A model generated the notes under the pieces. It was not told the DNA's origin and ran no database searches. It was given only the letters and a program-made list of their open reading frames with translations. DNA of 64,000 nucleotides from Cryoendolithus antarcticus (Eukaryota; Ascomycota; Dothideomycetes; Cladosporiales; Cladosporiaceae): the NCBI GenBank assembly GCA_002077065.1, contig NAJO01000018.1, forward strand, positions 372,001-436,000, in the 5' to 3' direction. The position numbers and the translations under genes are program-made. This document shows, one piece after another, positions 11,854 to 22,500 of the stretch (within the stretch, counting starts at the first letter, position 1; the number at the start of each line of letters is the position of its first letter).

Positions 11854-12387
11854 TATGGAGTGAGGGCGCCTGGCGATATGGAGATGCAATATGGATGGCA
11901 ATATGGCGTTTGGATCTTGGATGGGAGGCTTTTATATACCCTGGTGCGATGGAGATATGTATCTTGATGTTCCGTGTTGTACCCTAGCCGGCGGCCTGTG
12001 TGCTGCCATCGACACCAACACGGTGCAGGAATTCTATTCGCTCACCAAACCACTCAAGGGCCGCAGTCGCCATCGAAAGAATATAGATGCACACAGGGTG
12101 TGCGAATTTACCATGACCGGAACCGTCGAACATGCATGCGGCGAAAATGGCAGTTGCGCTGCACCGCGTGCCTGCCACAATGGTGTGAGTACCTTCCGTA
12201 CAGAGCTGCTGCCTATGTCGGATCGTCTCATCTTTGCCACTGATCGCCCTTTATAGTTTACCATGCCCCTTGATCGAGATCTCCATGCATCCACTCATTC
12301 ACGAACCTGTTCTCCTGCGATCACTACACATCAATACTGCATCAGTTCCACGAATTCATCACCATACGATACCTACTGACCCTCGAC
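11854..12387. other. Intergenic, no supported gene
   Basis: About 530 bases with small overlapping frames only. Nothing recognisable. Confidence 0.5.
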
Positions 12388-13881
12388 ATGCCGTCGAAGC
12401 GTCTGGACCATGCTCAGGGCAGTCTCTTAAGCAACATCACCTCGAGTTCAAAGGCTGAAGTCGTCGATCTCGAATACTACAATATCAACGATGCCGAAGA
12501 CACAGACGAAGAGCATCCTGCAAGCTCAGCCGCTAGTAGCGCAAGCAAGGTCTCGAAGGCCCAAGTCGTTGCTCTGAAACATTACCACACTTCCGACGCC
12601 GAGCACAGCGACGATGATACTCCTCTCCATACTTCCGAACGTACCCTGTCTGGAGCCTCGCAGATCACGATCATCGATCTCTGCGACAGTAACCATGAGA
12701 CTTCGCCTCCTGTCGCCTAAGGCATGCCTAGCAGTGACTCGGGGAGCGTCCTCGTCGGTTGCTCACCTCTGCGATAAAGGCTTCCTACTGTCGGAAGATC
12801 TCCCGGCACATGAGGAGAAAGTCCATGCACGTCCAGTGATTGAGTGCGCTACACCCCACCTCCTCCCAGGAGGATGCAAGGTCAGGTTGTCGAAGAAGCG
12901 CATGGCCAAGCACGTCCGCATGGTTCATAGAGATCTTCTCTTCGAGCACTCGCAGTTCAAGTGCCGATCTTGCAAGTGGGTCTAGGTATGAGTCCGACCT
13001 CAATCGACACCTCGTCAAGTGCAAGAAGCACAAGAAGCAGCAAAAGGAAGCACGCCTACTCTCGCGGGTCGATCCAGACATTGCGCTATCAGAGCTGCTG
13101 CCCGGCATCGGAGGGATTGTAGTGGTCGCTCGAAGCAGCAAGCGTGCCGGTGAGGGCTACAGCACGCTAGCCATCGAGCTCATCGGTCAGAAATCTGCAG
13201 ATGAACTGGGTCTTCCGGACATTCCAGTCCACCCCTGGTTGGCGGAGCCTTGCGAGTTGACACTTGACATCATGACCTCTGGACACATGGCTGACATTCC
13301 CCAGGTGCTAGCACGTACGTGCCAAGGTTGCCTTCAGAAGCCGATGATCAAAACATGCAACGTGAGGGCTCGGGTCCGGTTCGTATTGGTGGTGCTGCAA
13401 AGGTACATGGGCTGTCAATCCATCGACATCACATAGTGTACTGACATGTTTGCAGATGGACGCCGCAGAACGGCTTACAGAGGATGTGCTAGCCGCCAAG
13501 GCCAGCATTCGAGAAGAAAGGCACCGTCCGCCGGTGCTGCTTAGTCTTGGCATGGACGGCTTCACTGCACATTGGAAGCGACTCGTGCACTGGTGTCGCG
13601 ACAACCCTCCATTCAAATTTGTTATCCGCAAGACCCTGGAGATAGCCTCCTCGGGCGCCGGCACTTTGACATCTGCCGAGACAGAGTACAGAGGAAAACG
13701 GTGGCGTTGGGGCGTCTTTGACTCGCATCACATCGTCGCATTCGCAGACGGACGAAGAGTCGCAGGGCACGAGAGATACGAAGGTCTGTGCCACGATCTG
13801 AAAAGGCTCCAGAGCGCGAATGATGCAGTCGCCGGCAGAGGTTTTCATGGGAATGGTCGCAACCAACCCACAACCTTCTGA
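12388..13881 (+). pseudogene. C2H2-like zinc-finger gene with a reading-frame break
   Basis: Several pieces look like one gene. Exon 12388-12688 encodes an acidic Ser-rich start. A 46-base intron (gtaacc/ctagcag, with an internal CTAAG) leads into a piece with finger-like segments: a Cys/His segment around CDKGFLLSEDLPAHEEKVH, a segment ending KRMAKHVRMVH, and FKCRSC. At about 12975-12986 the frame closes at TAG, and the matching second half (YESDLNRHLVKCKKH) continues in another frame, so one finger is cut by a frameshift too short to be an intron. The rest runs to a strong gtgagg donor at 13362 and, after a 94-base intron, to a last exon 13456-13881 in phase 0. I do not recognise the C-terminal 200 residues. 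It could be a real pseudogene, an assembly error of one or two bases, or a gene spliced with the weak donor at 12886. Confidence 0.5.
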
Positions 13882-14882
13882 GCGTGGTCCGGTCGATGTT
13901 GAACTATCATGCGTCGGAGTACAGGACATTGACCGCCCCTTCTGGGCGAACATGCAGCGGCGTGAACACCGGCATCTGGGTGTCTGTTGCTTGGAGATAT
14001 GTTGCTCGCGAGTACACTGCTAGGGAACATGATGCTGTGGACATGATGACGGGAATCTGTTGCTGGGAATCTGTTGCTCGCGAGTACTATGCTGGGGATG
14101 TGATGCTATGGATATGCCGCTGAGAATCTGTCGCTCCAGAGAAGTCCACATCGCAGCGATGCACCAATACATCATATCTTTCCAAGCAGCCCACGCTGAC
14201 ACCTTGAAGTATTCACATAGTCTCCGTATGATAGTCTCGATATCACCCCAGATGCACCATGCTATGGCCCTGGCATTGCTGCACCTCTATACGTGCTTCA
14301 GACAGCATAGACTGTTCGATCAGTACTTCAGCGGCAAGGCACTTTCAGATCCGACAACCAGACTCCGTACGCCGGCTCGCTGTGGCCTCGCTGTGGCTTC
14401 GTCAATCCCTACCTTGACCCACTACCTTGATAACCCGCTCATAGCCATGCAGTCACGGCCTCGGTAATGCTTCGCTCTTCTACAACACGTGATTGCAGCG
14501 TGCACAGCACACTCGTCGATGGAGGGGGATAACAAACATGAGACGTGAGGTTGTCAACAGACTCTTCCCTCGACGTCAACAGGTAGAGCCCAGACGACGC
14601 AGCCTTACTGCGCTCGTTTACTTCATACGATCGAACCACGGGATTCATTGAGTGTCTTGTTCGACAGGAACGACATGCAAGGTACATTATCGCAGCGTGA
14701 ACAGATCGCATCGCATGGGAGAGATTCCGTTAAGGTGCGGAAGACACGGGCCGAGCAAGGATCTGTGAGGCCTGTCGACGGCATGATTGAGGTTATCCTT
14801 AGCCTCATCCCATCTCCACTTCCTGGCAACTTTGACAAGCGAAAAGAGGATAAAGGCGGGTAACCCTTTGAAGTTGTAATGC
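13882..14882. other. Intergenic stretch containing a 72-base duplication
   Basis: About 1 kb without a convincing gene. It holds the imperfect tandem duplication at 13986-14129, listed separately. Frames up to 135 codons lack any recognisable domain. Confidence 0.45.
13986..14129. repeat. Imperfect tandem duplication, unit about 72 bases, two copies
   Basis: Copy one (13986-14058) and copy two (14059-14129) both begin gttgct, carry gttgctcgcgagtac about 15 bases in, continue with gatgct and atg-rich sequence, and end gaatct. They differ by several substitutions and small length changes, so the duplication is not recent. No gene is known to cover it. Confidence 0.65.
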
Positions 14883-15194
14883 TCAATTCGGTCGCGCGAC
14901 CATATAGCTTCCAATCGCGCGACGAATGCGGCTTTCTTCCCCCCTGCTCGGTGCTGCATCGAACCACTGAGTCATATGCTTTGCGTCTTCGACTCCAGGA
15001 GCACACCTGAACGCTAGCGCTGCTCCTTGCAGGGCTTCTGCCATGATCGACAAATCATTCTGCACACCTTGTAGTGCATCGCAAAACTTCGTAACGATCT
15101 CGCGCCTCTCGTGTGGCCTTGCGACGGTGAGCTCATCGTAAAGGCTTCGACAGAACCGCGAGGCATCAACGACCTGGAGCGTAGGTTCCGCCAT
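14883..15194 (-). CDS. Short hypothetical protein
   Basis: A single open frame of 103 residues from an ATG at 15194. It starts MAEPTLQVVDASRFCRSLYD, has a helical, charged middle (around ARPHERREIVTKFCDAL) and no hydrophobic helix or signal peptide. The amphipathic pattern and even composition look more like coding sequence than the neighbouring random frames. No domain is recognised. It could be the first exon of a longer gene or a remnant. Confidence is low because there is no homology argument. Confidence 0.3.
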   Translation of the reverse strand: MAEPTLQVVDASRFCRSLYDELTVARPHERREIVTKFCDALQGVQNDLSIMAEALQGAALAFRCAPGVEDAKHMTQWFDAAPSRGEESRIRRAIGSYMVARPN

Positions 15195-15864
15195 CGTGTG
15201 CGAGTGCTGTGCAGCGACTGTCTGTCCGATCGAGTGCTATATGCGACAAAGGTGTGAGGTAGAAGATGAGCAAACAAGGTGCTGTGCACAAGCCAAGGAT
15301 TGTCATGCGGAAGTCGCGATCAGAGGAAGTAACAGCGAGAAGGCAGTCGCGGCGGTAGCAAGACAGTCACTAAGGAGTCATAATCACTAAAAAGTGGTGA
15401 TCAATAGAGGCCAGTAGTCACGCGGCGCTTGCTCTTACTCAGTTCCCTGTGCTTGTGCAACCACCACCAATCCGATCGTTCGGCTTCACTCGCCGATCAG
15501 CGACCAAATCAGTAATGTGCCTCGTGGGAGCATTGTCAGCTTGCGTGTGCACTCACTTAATCACTCCAACCTTTCAATCATAGCCCACTATCTGCCCACC
15601 TCGCGTCTTGTTCGCGTGCCTCTCTTACCCAGGGCAGCCGGCGCAATCGATGAGTAGCTCTGTCGCTATATGTATCTTCCTTGCCTTGATCAGAACATGC
15701 AGTACTCCGAGGAAGGCTCTCCTCGTGATCTGCGAAGCTTATGATTGCTATGTCCTGAGGATCGGACACGTGCTCGTACAGCAGGTTGCAAAGAAGGCCA
15801 AATACTGCATATCTCGTTCTTTCTCACCAATTGTGAAGTGAGTGGATGAAGTGAGTGAAAGAAA
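15195..15864. other. Intergenic, no supported gene
   Basis: About 670 bases upstream of the short minus-strand frame and downstream of the tRNA gene. Small frames only; nothing recognised. Confidence 0.5.
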
Positions 15865-16026
15865 TGGACTAGGATGGATTTGAACCATCGACCTCGCTCA
15901 AGCTGGGCGACGGTTTGCTGAACCTTGTGCCCAAGGCCAGCGTCGTTACAAGAACGCACCGAGCGCTTCCGGGGGCGCCTTCACGTCTGATAGCATAAGC
16001 GCGCGCTCCCACTGCGCCACCAGCCC
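15865..16026 (-). tRNA. tRNA gene with a long intron of about 90 bases (anticodon read as GCT, identity uncertain)
   Basis: Read on the minus strand, all cloverleaf parts are present. The acceptor stem is GGGCTGG (16026-16020) with CTAGTCC (15872-15866), seven pairs including two G-U, and discriminator A. The D arm is GCGC/GCGC with a perfect A-box, TGGCGCAGTGGG. The anticodon stem is CGCTT/GAGCG. The variable loop is AGGTC, five bases. The T arm is GATGG/CCATC with loop TTCAAAT, and the B-box is GGTTCAAATCC. Standard numbering puts U33 at 15995 and the anticodon GCT at 15994-15992. The intron then runs from 15990 to 15901, after position 37 where eukaryotic tRNA introns sit. GCT would mean serine, but serine tRNAs have a long variable arm and this one does not. 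So either the isotype or the splice position differs, or the gene is decaying. The downstream T tract (TTTCTTT) is a weak Pol III terminator. Confidence 0.7.
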
Positions 16027-16466
16027 CGATGCAACAGTCCCGGTGAAGAACAATCATATAGTACGAGTGACGGTGCGCATGGACCTTTGCGCTGGCAGCG
16101 CAACACTCCTGTGCCAGGCCACATCGAGAACAGCTACGTAGCGGTGAGTGGTATACGCGAAGGATCTTTCGCATCGTAGTGGAACCGGAGAGGCAGGTGA
16201 GATTGTGCAACGCATTGTCTGACTGAAGCATCAGACACAAAGGGTTTACTCACAAGTCTGGTTTCACGAGCCCTCCTACTGATGGTTCAGTATCTTCTAG
16301 CTGCAATTCTTAGCACGCGAGCTCGATCGAGCACTGTGCTGCAGCCAGCGATGCCTTCACGAAACGTTCATGAGGGTGTCAGCGAGTATGTCTTGGCCGG
16401 TGCGGCTCCTCTCTTTCAGCCCGCCGCTGTTCAGTTCCTTTCGATCCCATCAAACACCCAATGTGT
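16027..16466. other. Intergenic, no supported gene
   Basis: About 440 bases between the tRNA and the hydrolase remnant. Nothing recognised. Confidence 0.45.
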
Positions 16467-17340
16467 CTACTGAGCGGCCCACTCAGGATCAACCATGTGC
16501 ACGTTGTGTGTTGCACGATCACCTCCCGCCTGAACAAATCGCGCCGTGCTAGACAGCGCAAGCTGCGTCCTTCGAGCTTCTTCATCGTCTCCAGATATAG
16601 TCGTAATATTTCCTGCTGTTCTACAGTGCCATGACCGTGCCGGACGCCGTACCCAGACACCTTGCGAAAGCCGTTGGCTTCGTCGCAGAAGACGACGCAG
16701 AGACGACAATCACCGAGCGCTTGCTCGTGTCGTAGATGATCATCGAGCTGCTGATTACCGGGCGCCTGATGAAGTAGCTCTTTCTCTGCACTACCTCCAG
16801 GCTGCTCATTGAGCTCGCTCCGACGCAAAGAGCCGCGTAGTCTGTCGTGCTTATTCCTAGGCTGGTGCTCAGGCCGACAACATCAGCGTAGCTTGCACTG
16901 CCCAGTAGCTTCGACCACACTGCAGGCAATTGATTCACAACCGGTACTGAGTCCACGAGCACCATGCCGCTGACGACAGATGGATCATCAGCTAGGAATT
17001 GCCTCGCTAACACGCCCCCGTACGAGTGTCCTAGTAGCAGGTACGGTGGTGCGATGTCAGCAGCCTGGAGGAGTGCCCGAAGCTCAGCCGCTATGCTCTT
17101 GGGCGTGAATTCGTCGGCAAATGGGTCGCTTCTTTGATACCCAGACCTCTCGTACAGGTATACGCGCGCAATACCGGCCACGATGCGCTGGACTTCGAGC
17201 CATTCGCTAGCAGTACCGTCCTAGCCGTGCACAAGCACGACGGCGGAAGTATCTGACTCTGCCCGCACGGGCCCGCAAGCTTTCGGGAACAGGCTATAGC
17301 CCTCAGGTAGGTTTATCCTCCCCGTCTGCTCCTTGGATAC
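16467..17340 (-). pseudogene. Alpha/beta-hydrolase remnant with a stop codon and two frameshifts
   Basis: The minus strand encodes the order of an alpha/beta hydrolase: AVVLVHG (oxyanion strand) near 17225, a strand RVYLYERSGY, the nucleophile elbow GHSYGG near 17030 with the catalytic Ser, MVLVDSVP, and a C-terminal block RFVQAGGDRATHNVHM with the likely catalytic His near 16490. The frame is broken three times. There is an in-frame TAG at 17223-17221 directly after VHG. A frame change occurs around 16790-16830. A further change lies near 16585, where EQQEILRLYLETMKKLE gives way to the frame holding the histidine block. Hydrophobic coding on the same strand up to about 17850 may be a decayed membrane-spanning N-terminus. 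The parent family looks like the fungal membrane-anchored hydrolases, but the substrate is unknown. Confidence 0.75.
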
Positions 17341-18402
17341 CAGTTCTGTGTTGGTTCGGCTTATTGGCCGAGCTATGCGTAGCCTGCCTCGAATATGGCG
17401 ATAGCTTCAGATGTGGACAGATAGAGACGGTAACGTTGGCGGCAGAGCATAGCTGGAGGCAATAGGGTCGTCTGCACGAGGTCGACAAAGTCAGGCTTGA
17501 GCGCCACAGGGACTTGGTCATCACGCGATCACAGGCGCATTGGAGAGCAGCAGATGATGTCGGTTCCTGTTCACTGACGCGCCTCGCTCGTCTGTGCCAC
17601 TGGTGACATATGTGACTACCAGGACCAAGCCCAGGATATCACTACCACAAGCCGTTGCATCCAAAGTCCACCACGCGAAAAGCGCAAACCCACTAAAACT
17701 CTCAAGAAGCATGGGCCGCTCGCGTGAGCAGCTACGCAAGGCACCGAGATTGAGGGTAAAGGTAAAGTGTCTACACGAGACACATTGGCGCACCTGACAC
17801 TCGATCCCAAGCAATGCTCTCTCGTGGGTCATGCCGTAGCGGAAATACACTCACAGTGCACTCGGCCGCAGTATGAGCACCTTCTACTCCGTGGGAGGGA
17901 GGAAGACGTGAGTACACGCACGATCGTGCTGCGAGAAGCGGCTTCCAGTCCTGCCGCTCGCGAATCCTTGGATCGTTGTCACGAACAGATCCTCGATTCC
18001 TGCTCGTGTCAGTATTAACTGTCACAGTTGCACGAGCAAGCACATACTTCCTCATCTGCTGGAGGGACCGGTCAAGTGTAAGTGAGGCATGGGAATGGAC
18101 GAACTTTCCCGCCTGGTCTTGCGCTTCACTCTGCCTTCATCACTGCGGCTGTCTGCTTCAATGGCTGGTAGCGCATTGTATGCACTTATTATGTTGCGGT
18201 AGCAGTGTACATGTGGAAGCGCACAAGCAGGATCGCTTCGTAGAGCACATTCCGCGGAACGCCGTTGTCCATGGTCCCTCGCTACCACTGGAATGCCTTA
18301 CTTGATACTTCACAAGCCAAAGATGCTCAAGATTTTCGAAGACTTGCTGGTTCACTCTCTCGGTTATCAGGCTTCGTCCGATCACTCAGTCCTACCACTA
18401 AA
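17341..18402. other. Intergenic, possibly decayed N-terminus of the hydrolase remnant
   Basis: On the minus strand, 17600-17720 encodes a hydrophobic stretch (SGFALFAWWTLDA and following) that could be a helix of the broken hydrolase. The rest to 18402 shows no gene and should include the promoter of the cupredoxin-like gene. Confidence 0.35.
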
Positions 18403-19125
18403 ATGCCTCCCATTTCAAGGCTCCTGGCAGGCGCCGGCTCCTTAGCCTGTCTGGCCTATGCCGAGATACAGATCATCAAGGCTGGCGGCAACGGCGACCA
18501 TGACCTCGAGTTCCACCCCAACAATATCGTTGCGGCTGTTGGTAGCCAGGTCCGATTCGAATGGTACCCGACGAACCATAGTCTTGCGAGCAGTACGTAC
18601 GATGATGTGTGCGAGCCTGATGGCAAGATCTTCAGCGGGTATTTCGATCCGGCGAGTGGGACGATGGATGTGAGTCGAGTTCAGATGGAGGGATTCGAGC
18701 AATGAAGTATGATACTGAGTGGCGGTAGAAACAAACCTTTGTGATCAACATCACGTCCACGGAGCCGATCTGGTACTACTGCACGCAAGAGTACTACACG
18801 CATTGTGAGAATGGAATGGTCGGGGTCATCAATCCGCCGTGAGTTCACTTCTTCTACGCCAACCAGGTAGTTCATTCAGACTGATGTTCTCCCATGTAGC
18901 ACCACCGGCCCTCAGACCCTGGCAGCCTACAAGTCCGCGTCTGCCGCGGCGAAGAAGATAGGCGATCTGCCGGCTGCTATTGGTGGAACTACCGTCGAGG
19001 CTACGTCGAGCGCCATGGCGCCGTCTGCATCGCAATCGGCGATGAGCAGTGCGGGTGCCAGTGGAGTGGTGTTGACGTTGCAAGTACTGGTTTTGAGTGC
19101 GCTGGCGATGTTTGTGCTGCTTTAG
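18403..19125 (+). CDS. GPI-anchored cupredoxin-like surface protein
   Basis: Three exons, 18403-18669, 18729-18838 and 18900-19125, with introns of 59 and 61 bases, encode 200 residues. Residues 1-20 are a signal peptide (hydrophobic, ending near AYA). The body is a cupredoxin fold. EFHPNNIVAAVGSQVRFEW opens the barrel, TNHSL supplies the first His, and YYCTQEYYTHCENGM gives Cys, His and Met in the usual copper-site spacing. After a Ser/Ala-rich linker, the last 20 residues are hydrophobic and preceded by small residues, as expected for GPI attachment. Such extracellular serine-rich cupredoxins sit in fungal cell walls; their redox role is not settled. It converges with the large repeat surface protein downstream. 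The start was chosen because it gives a clean signal peptide; an upstream frame extension would bury it. Confidence 0.85.
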
Positions 19126-19581
19126 CAATGGATCGACGAGTGCAATCCTCAAGTGTAACGCAATAGAGGACTTGAGAATCCAAAATTTTGATGGTCCTAG
19201 GACGATATTTCAGAGGTGGCTTTCTTTAACAAAGGTAGTGTAAGAAGCTGAGGCGTGAGCTGGTGCGGCAACGCGAGAATACCGAACGTACTCTATAGGA
19301 ATGCAACATGATTCGGACCGCTCGAAGACAATCTTGGAAAGATGTGTAGAAAAAACATTGACGACACCAATGAAGTGAAAAATAGGCGGCATTGTAGAAT
19401 GATAAATATAATTTGAAACTATCGTCAAAACGTTGCAGCTATCCATCATCCCGATCTACGAAATCCTCCTATACGAAAAACTCCTGTCCGTGAGACACCA
19501 ACCCTTACCCCTGGTAGTCAAGATGTATACAGATGAAACGATCTAATAGGTTGCCAATGCCTTGCAACAGTTCCTCATGCT
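19126..19581. other. Shared 3' region between two convergent genes
   Basis: 456 bases, locally AT-rich around 19330-19430. It should hold both polyadenylation regions. No gene or repeat seen. Confidence 0.5.
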
Positions 19582-22500
19582 CTAAACCAACGCTACGAAA
19601 GCGAACACACCAGCCACGAGTGCGACAGGCGCGGACTTCGCGATTGCGGCGCCAGTGTACGCGACAGGCTCAGCACTTTGAGTCTGCATTGCCGAAGACA
19701 TCGCTTTCTTCTCACCACCAATGTAGCTGCTGAGTGTTGGCAAAGTGGCAGTGCCTGCAGCGAACCCTGACGAGGCGATCGGCATTGTGCCGTTACCTCC
19801 TGGGTAGGGTGCGGCTGGGTTTGACGGTGCAGCAGGCGGAGTCTGCACTGACGGCGCTGTATATGAAGTCGGTGCAGCCGGTGCCGTCGGCTTAGCTGGA
19901 GGTGAAGCCGGTGTCTGGACTGAAGCTGGGGGCGACGCTGACGACACGAGATATGAGCTCGTGAGCACAGAGCTCTTCGTAAGGGTCAAGGTGCTAGTCA
20001 GCGTGACCGGTACGGTGTATGTTGCCGAGGACGAGGTGTATGTAGACTGATGGACGGGGCAGGTAGTGGTCGTGTATGTGGTCCATACGGTCTTGTAGAC
20101 CGTCTTATAGGCGCCCGGACCATGAGTCGTGGCTGCGGGAGAGCCATGCTGAGGTTGGCCATGACCGTCCTCGCCATGATGTCCGTTCTCGCCTTCCTGG
20201 CCGTGGTGCCATTCGTCGCCGTCTTGACCGTGATGGTCGTTTCCGCCTTCTTGGCCGTGTTGCCAGTTGTCGCCGTGCTGACCGTGGCGCCAGCCTTCGC
20301 CTCCTTGACCGTGATGCGGGCGGTGACCTTTCTGCCAGACCGACGTGACGACCGAAGCGCTAGTGAGAGTCAGGGTGCTTGTCAAGGTCACAGGAGAAGT
20401 CATCGTCAACTTTGAGGAGGTGAACGTCGAGTACGTGACAGGGCATGTAGTCGTGGTGTAGGTGATGTAGATCGTTGTCACCTCCGTAGTGTACACGACC
20501 GGAGTCGATACAGGCTGGGTCGTCGTGAGTACAGTGGAATCGGTCACCGTTATGGTGCTAGTAAGCGTGACCGGCGATGTGATAGTGGATGACTTCGAAG
20601 TGTACGTCTTGTACGAAACCGGGCATGTCGTAGTCTTGTAGGTGTTGTAAATCGTAGTCACCACAGTCGTGTATGACGCTGGGGGCGGCGGCAGTAGTGT
20701 TGGATAGACACTGCCAGTCGAGGTGATGAGCGAGGTGACAGTCGACACTGTGGTGTAGCTGCTGATCGAAGTCTTTGTACCTGTTGTGTACAATGAGGAT
20801 CCAGGGCAAGTCGTGGTATACGTTGTAGTGATCACAGTGGTGTAGTACGATGGTGGCGGCTGGGATGCTGTGCTGGAGGAGCTCTGAGTCACCGGCCCAA
20901 CGGTTGTGCTGCCGTTGTACATCGACGCAGGTATGCTAGCCGAAGAGCTGGAGGTAGACTGATATGGTGGTGGAGCCATGCTGCCAGATGTGATTGACTG
21001 GTAAGAAGAAGGCGGGACAGATCCAGAAGTCGATATACTGCTGGCGCTACTGTACGAGACGGGTGACGACCCGATGCTTGAGGGTGGTATGCTAGACGGT
21101 GCGCTCGAAGTAGTCGGGATGCTCGAAAGTACGCTGGAAGCGGTCGGAATGCTTGATTGTGCGATGCTTGATGGCATAGAGCTCGCAATGCTCGAGGGCA
21201 TCGAGCTCGCAAAACTCGAGGGCATCGAGCTCGCAATGCTCGAGAACATAGAGCTCGCAATGCTCGAGGGCATCGAGCTCGCAATGCTCGAGGGCATCGA
21301 GCTCGCAAAACTCGAGGGCATCGAGCTCGCAATGCTCGAGAACATAGAGCTCGCAATGCTCGAGGGCATCGAGCTCGCAATGCTCGAGGGCATCGAGCTC
21401 GCAATGCTCGAGGGCATCGAGCTCGCAATGCTCGAGGGAATCGACGAGACTGGAATGCTCGAAGGTGGGATGCTAGACGCAATCGAGCTAGGCGGCATGC
21501 TTGAAGGTATCGAACTTGCAATGCTCGAGGGAATTGACGAGGCCGGAATGCTTGAAGGGATGCTCGAAGCGATCGAGGACGGCGGTATACTCGAGGGGAT
21601 GCTAGACGGTATGCTAGATGGCTGGATGCTTGACGGGATACTCGAAGCGATGCTTGACGGCGGTACGCTCGAGGGTATCGAGGAAGGCCTGCTCGAGGGA
21701 ATGCTTGATGGCATCGATGAAGCAATACTCGATGGGATGCTCGATGGCTGCATGCTCGATGGGATCGATGACGGGATGCTTGAAGCGATCGAAGCGATCG
21801 ACGACGGTATCGACGAAGGTATCGACGACGGAATGCTCGAGGCAATCGAAGGAATCGAAGAAGCAACCGATGAAGCAATCGAGGAAGCAATCGAGGAGGC
21901 AATTGATGACGGGATCGACGAAGCGATGGAGGATGGAATGCTCGAGGGTGGCGGAATCGATGACGGCATGCTCGAGGGCATTGCTGAGGGTATGCTAGAA
22001 GTCATGCTTGGAGTAATGGACGCTGGGATGCTCGAAGGAATGCTTGATGGCGGTATGCTTGACACAATGCTCGAGGGGATCGAAGACGCTATGCTTGAAG
22101 GTATCGAAGACGCGATACTCGACGGCACAGATGCAATGCTCGAAGGAATGCTTGACGCGATGCTCGAGGGTATGCTTGAGGCGATGCTCGAAGGTATGCT
22201 TGAGGCGATGCTTGAAGGGATGCTTGAAGCGATACTCGAAGGTATGCTTGAGGCGATGCTCGAAGGTATGCTTGAGGCGATGCTTGAAGGGATGCTTGAA
22301 GCGATACTCGAAGGTATGCTTGAAGCGATACTCGAAGGTATGCTTGAGGCGATGCTCGAGGGTATGCTTGAGGCGATGCTTGAGGGAATGCTTGAAGTAA
22401 TGCTCGAAGGCATGCTTGAGGCGATGCTCGAAGGGATCGACGACGCCATGCTCGAAGGGATTGAAGAGGCGATTGAACTCGCAATTGAGGACGGGATCGA

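Noticed and set aside
21173..22440. CRISPR-like array
   Set aside because: The repeats are contiguous coding units without spacers, in a eukaryotic gene.
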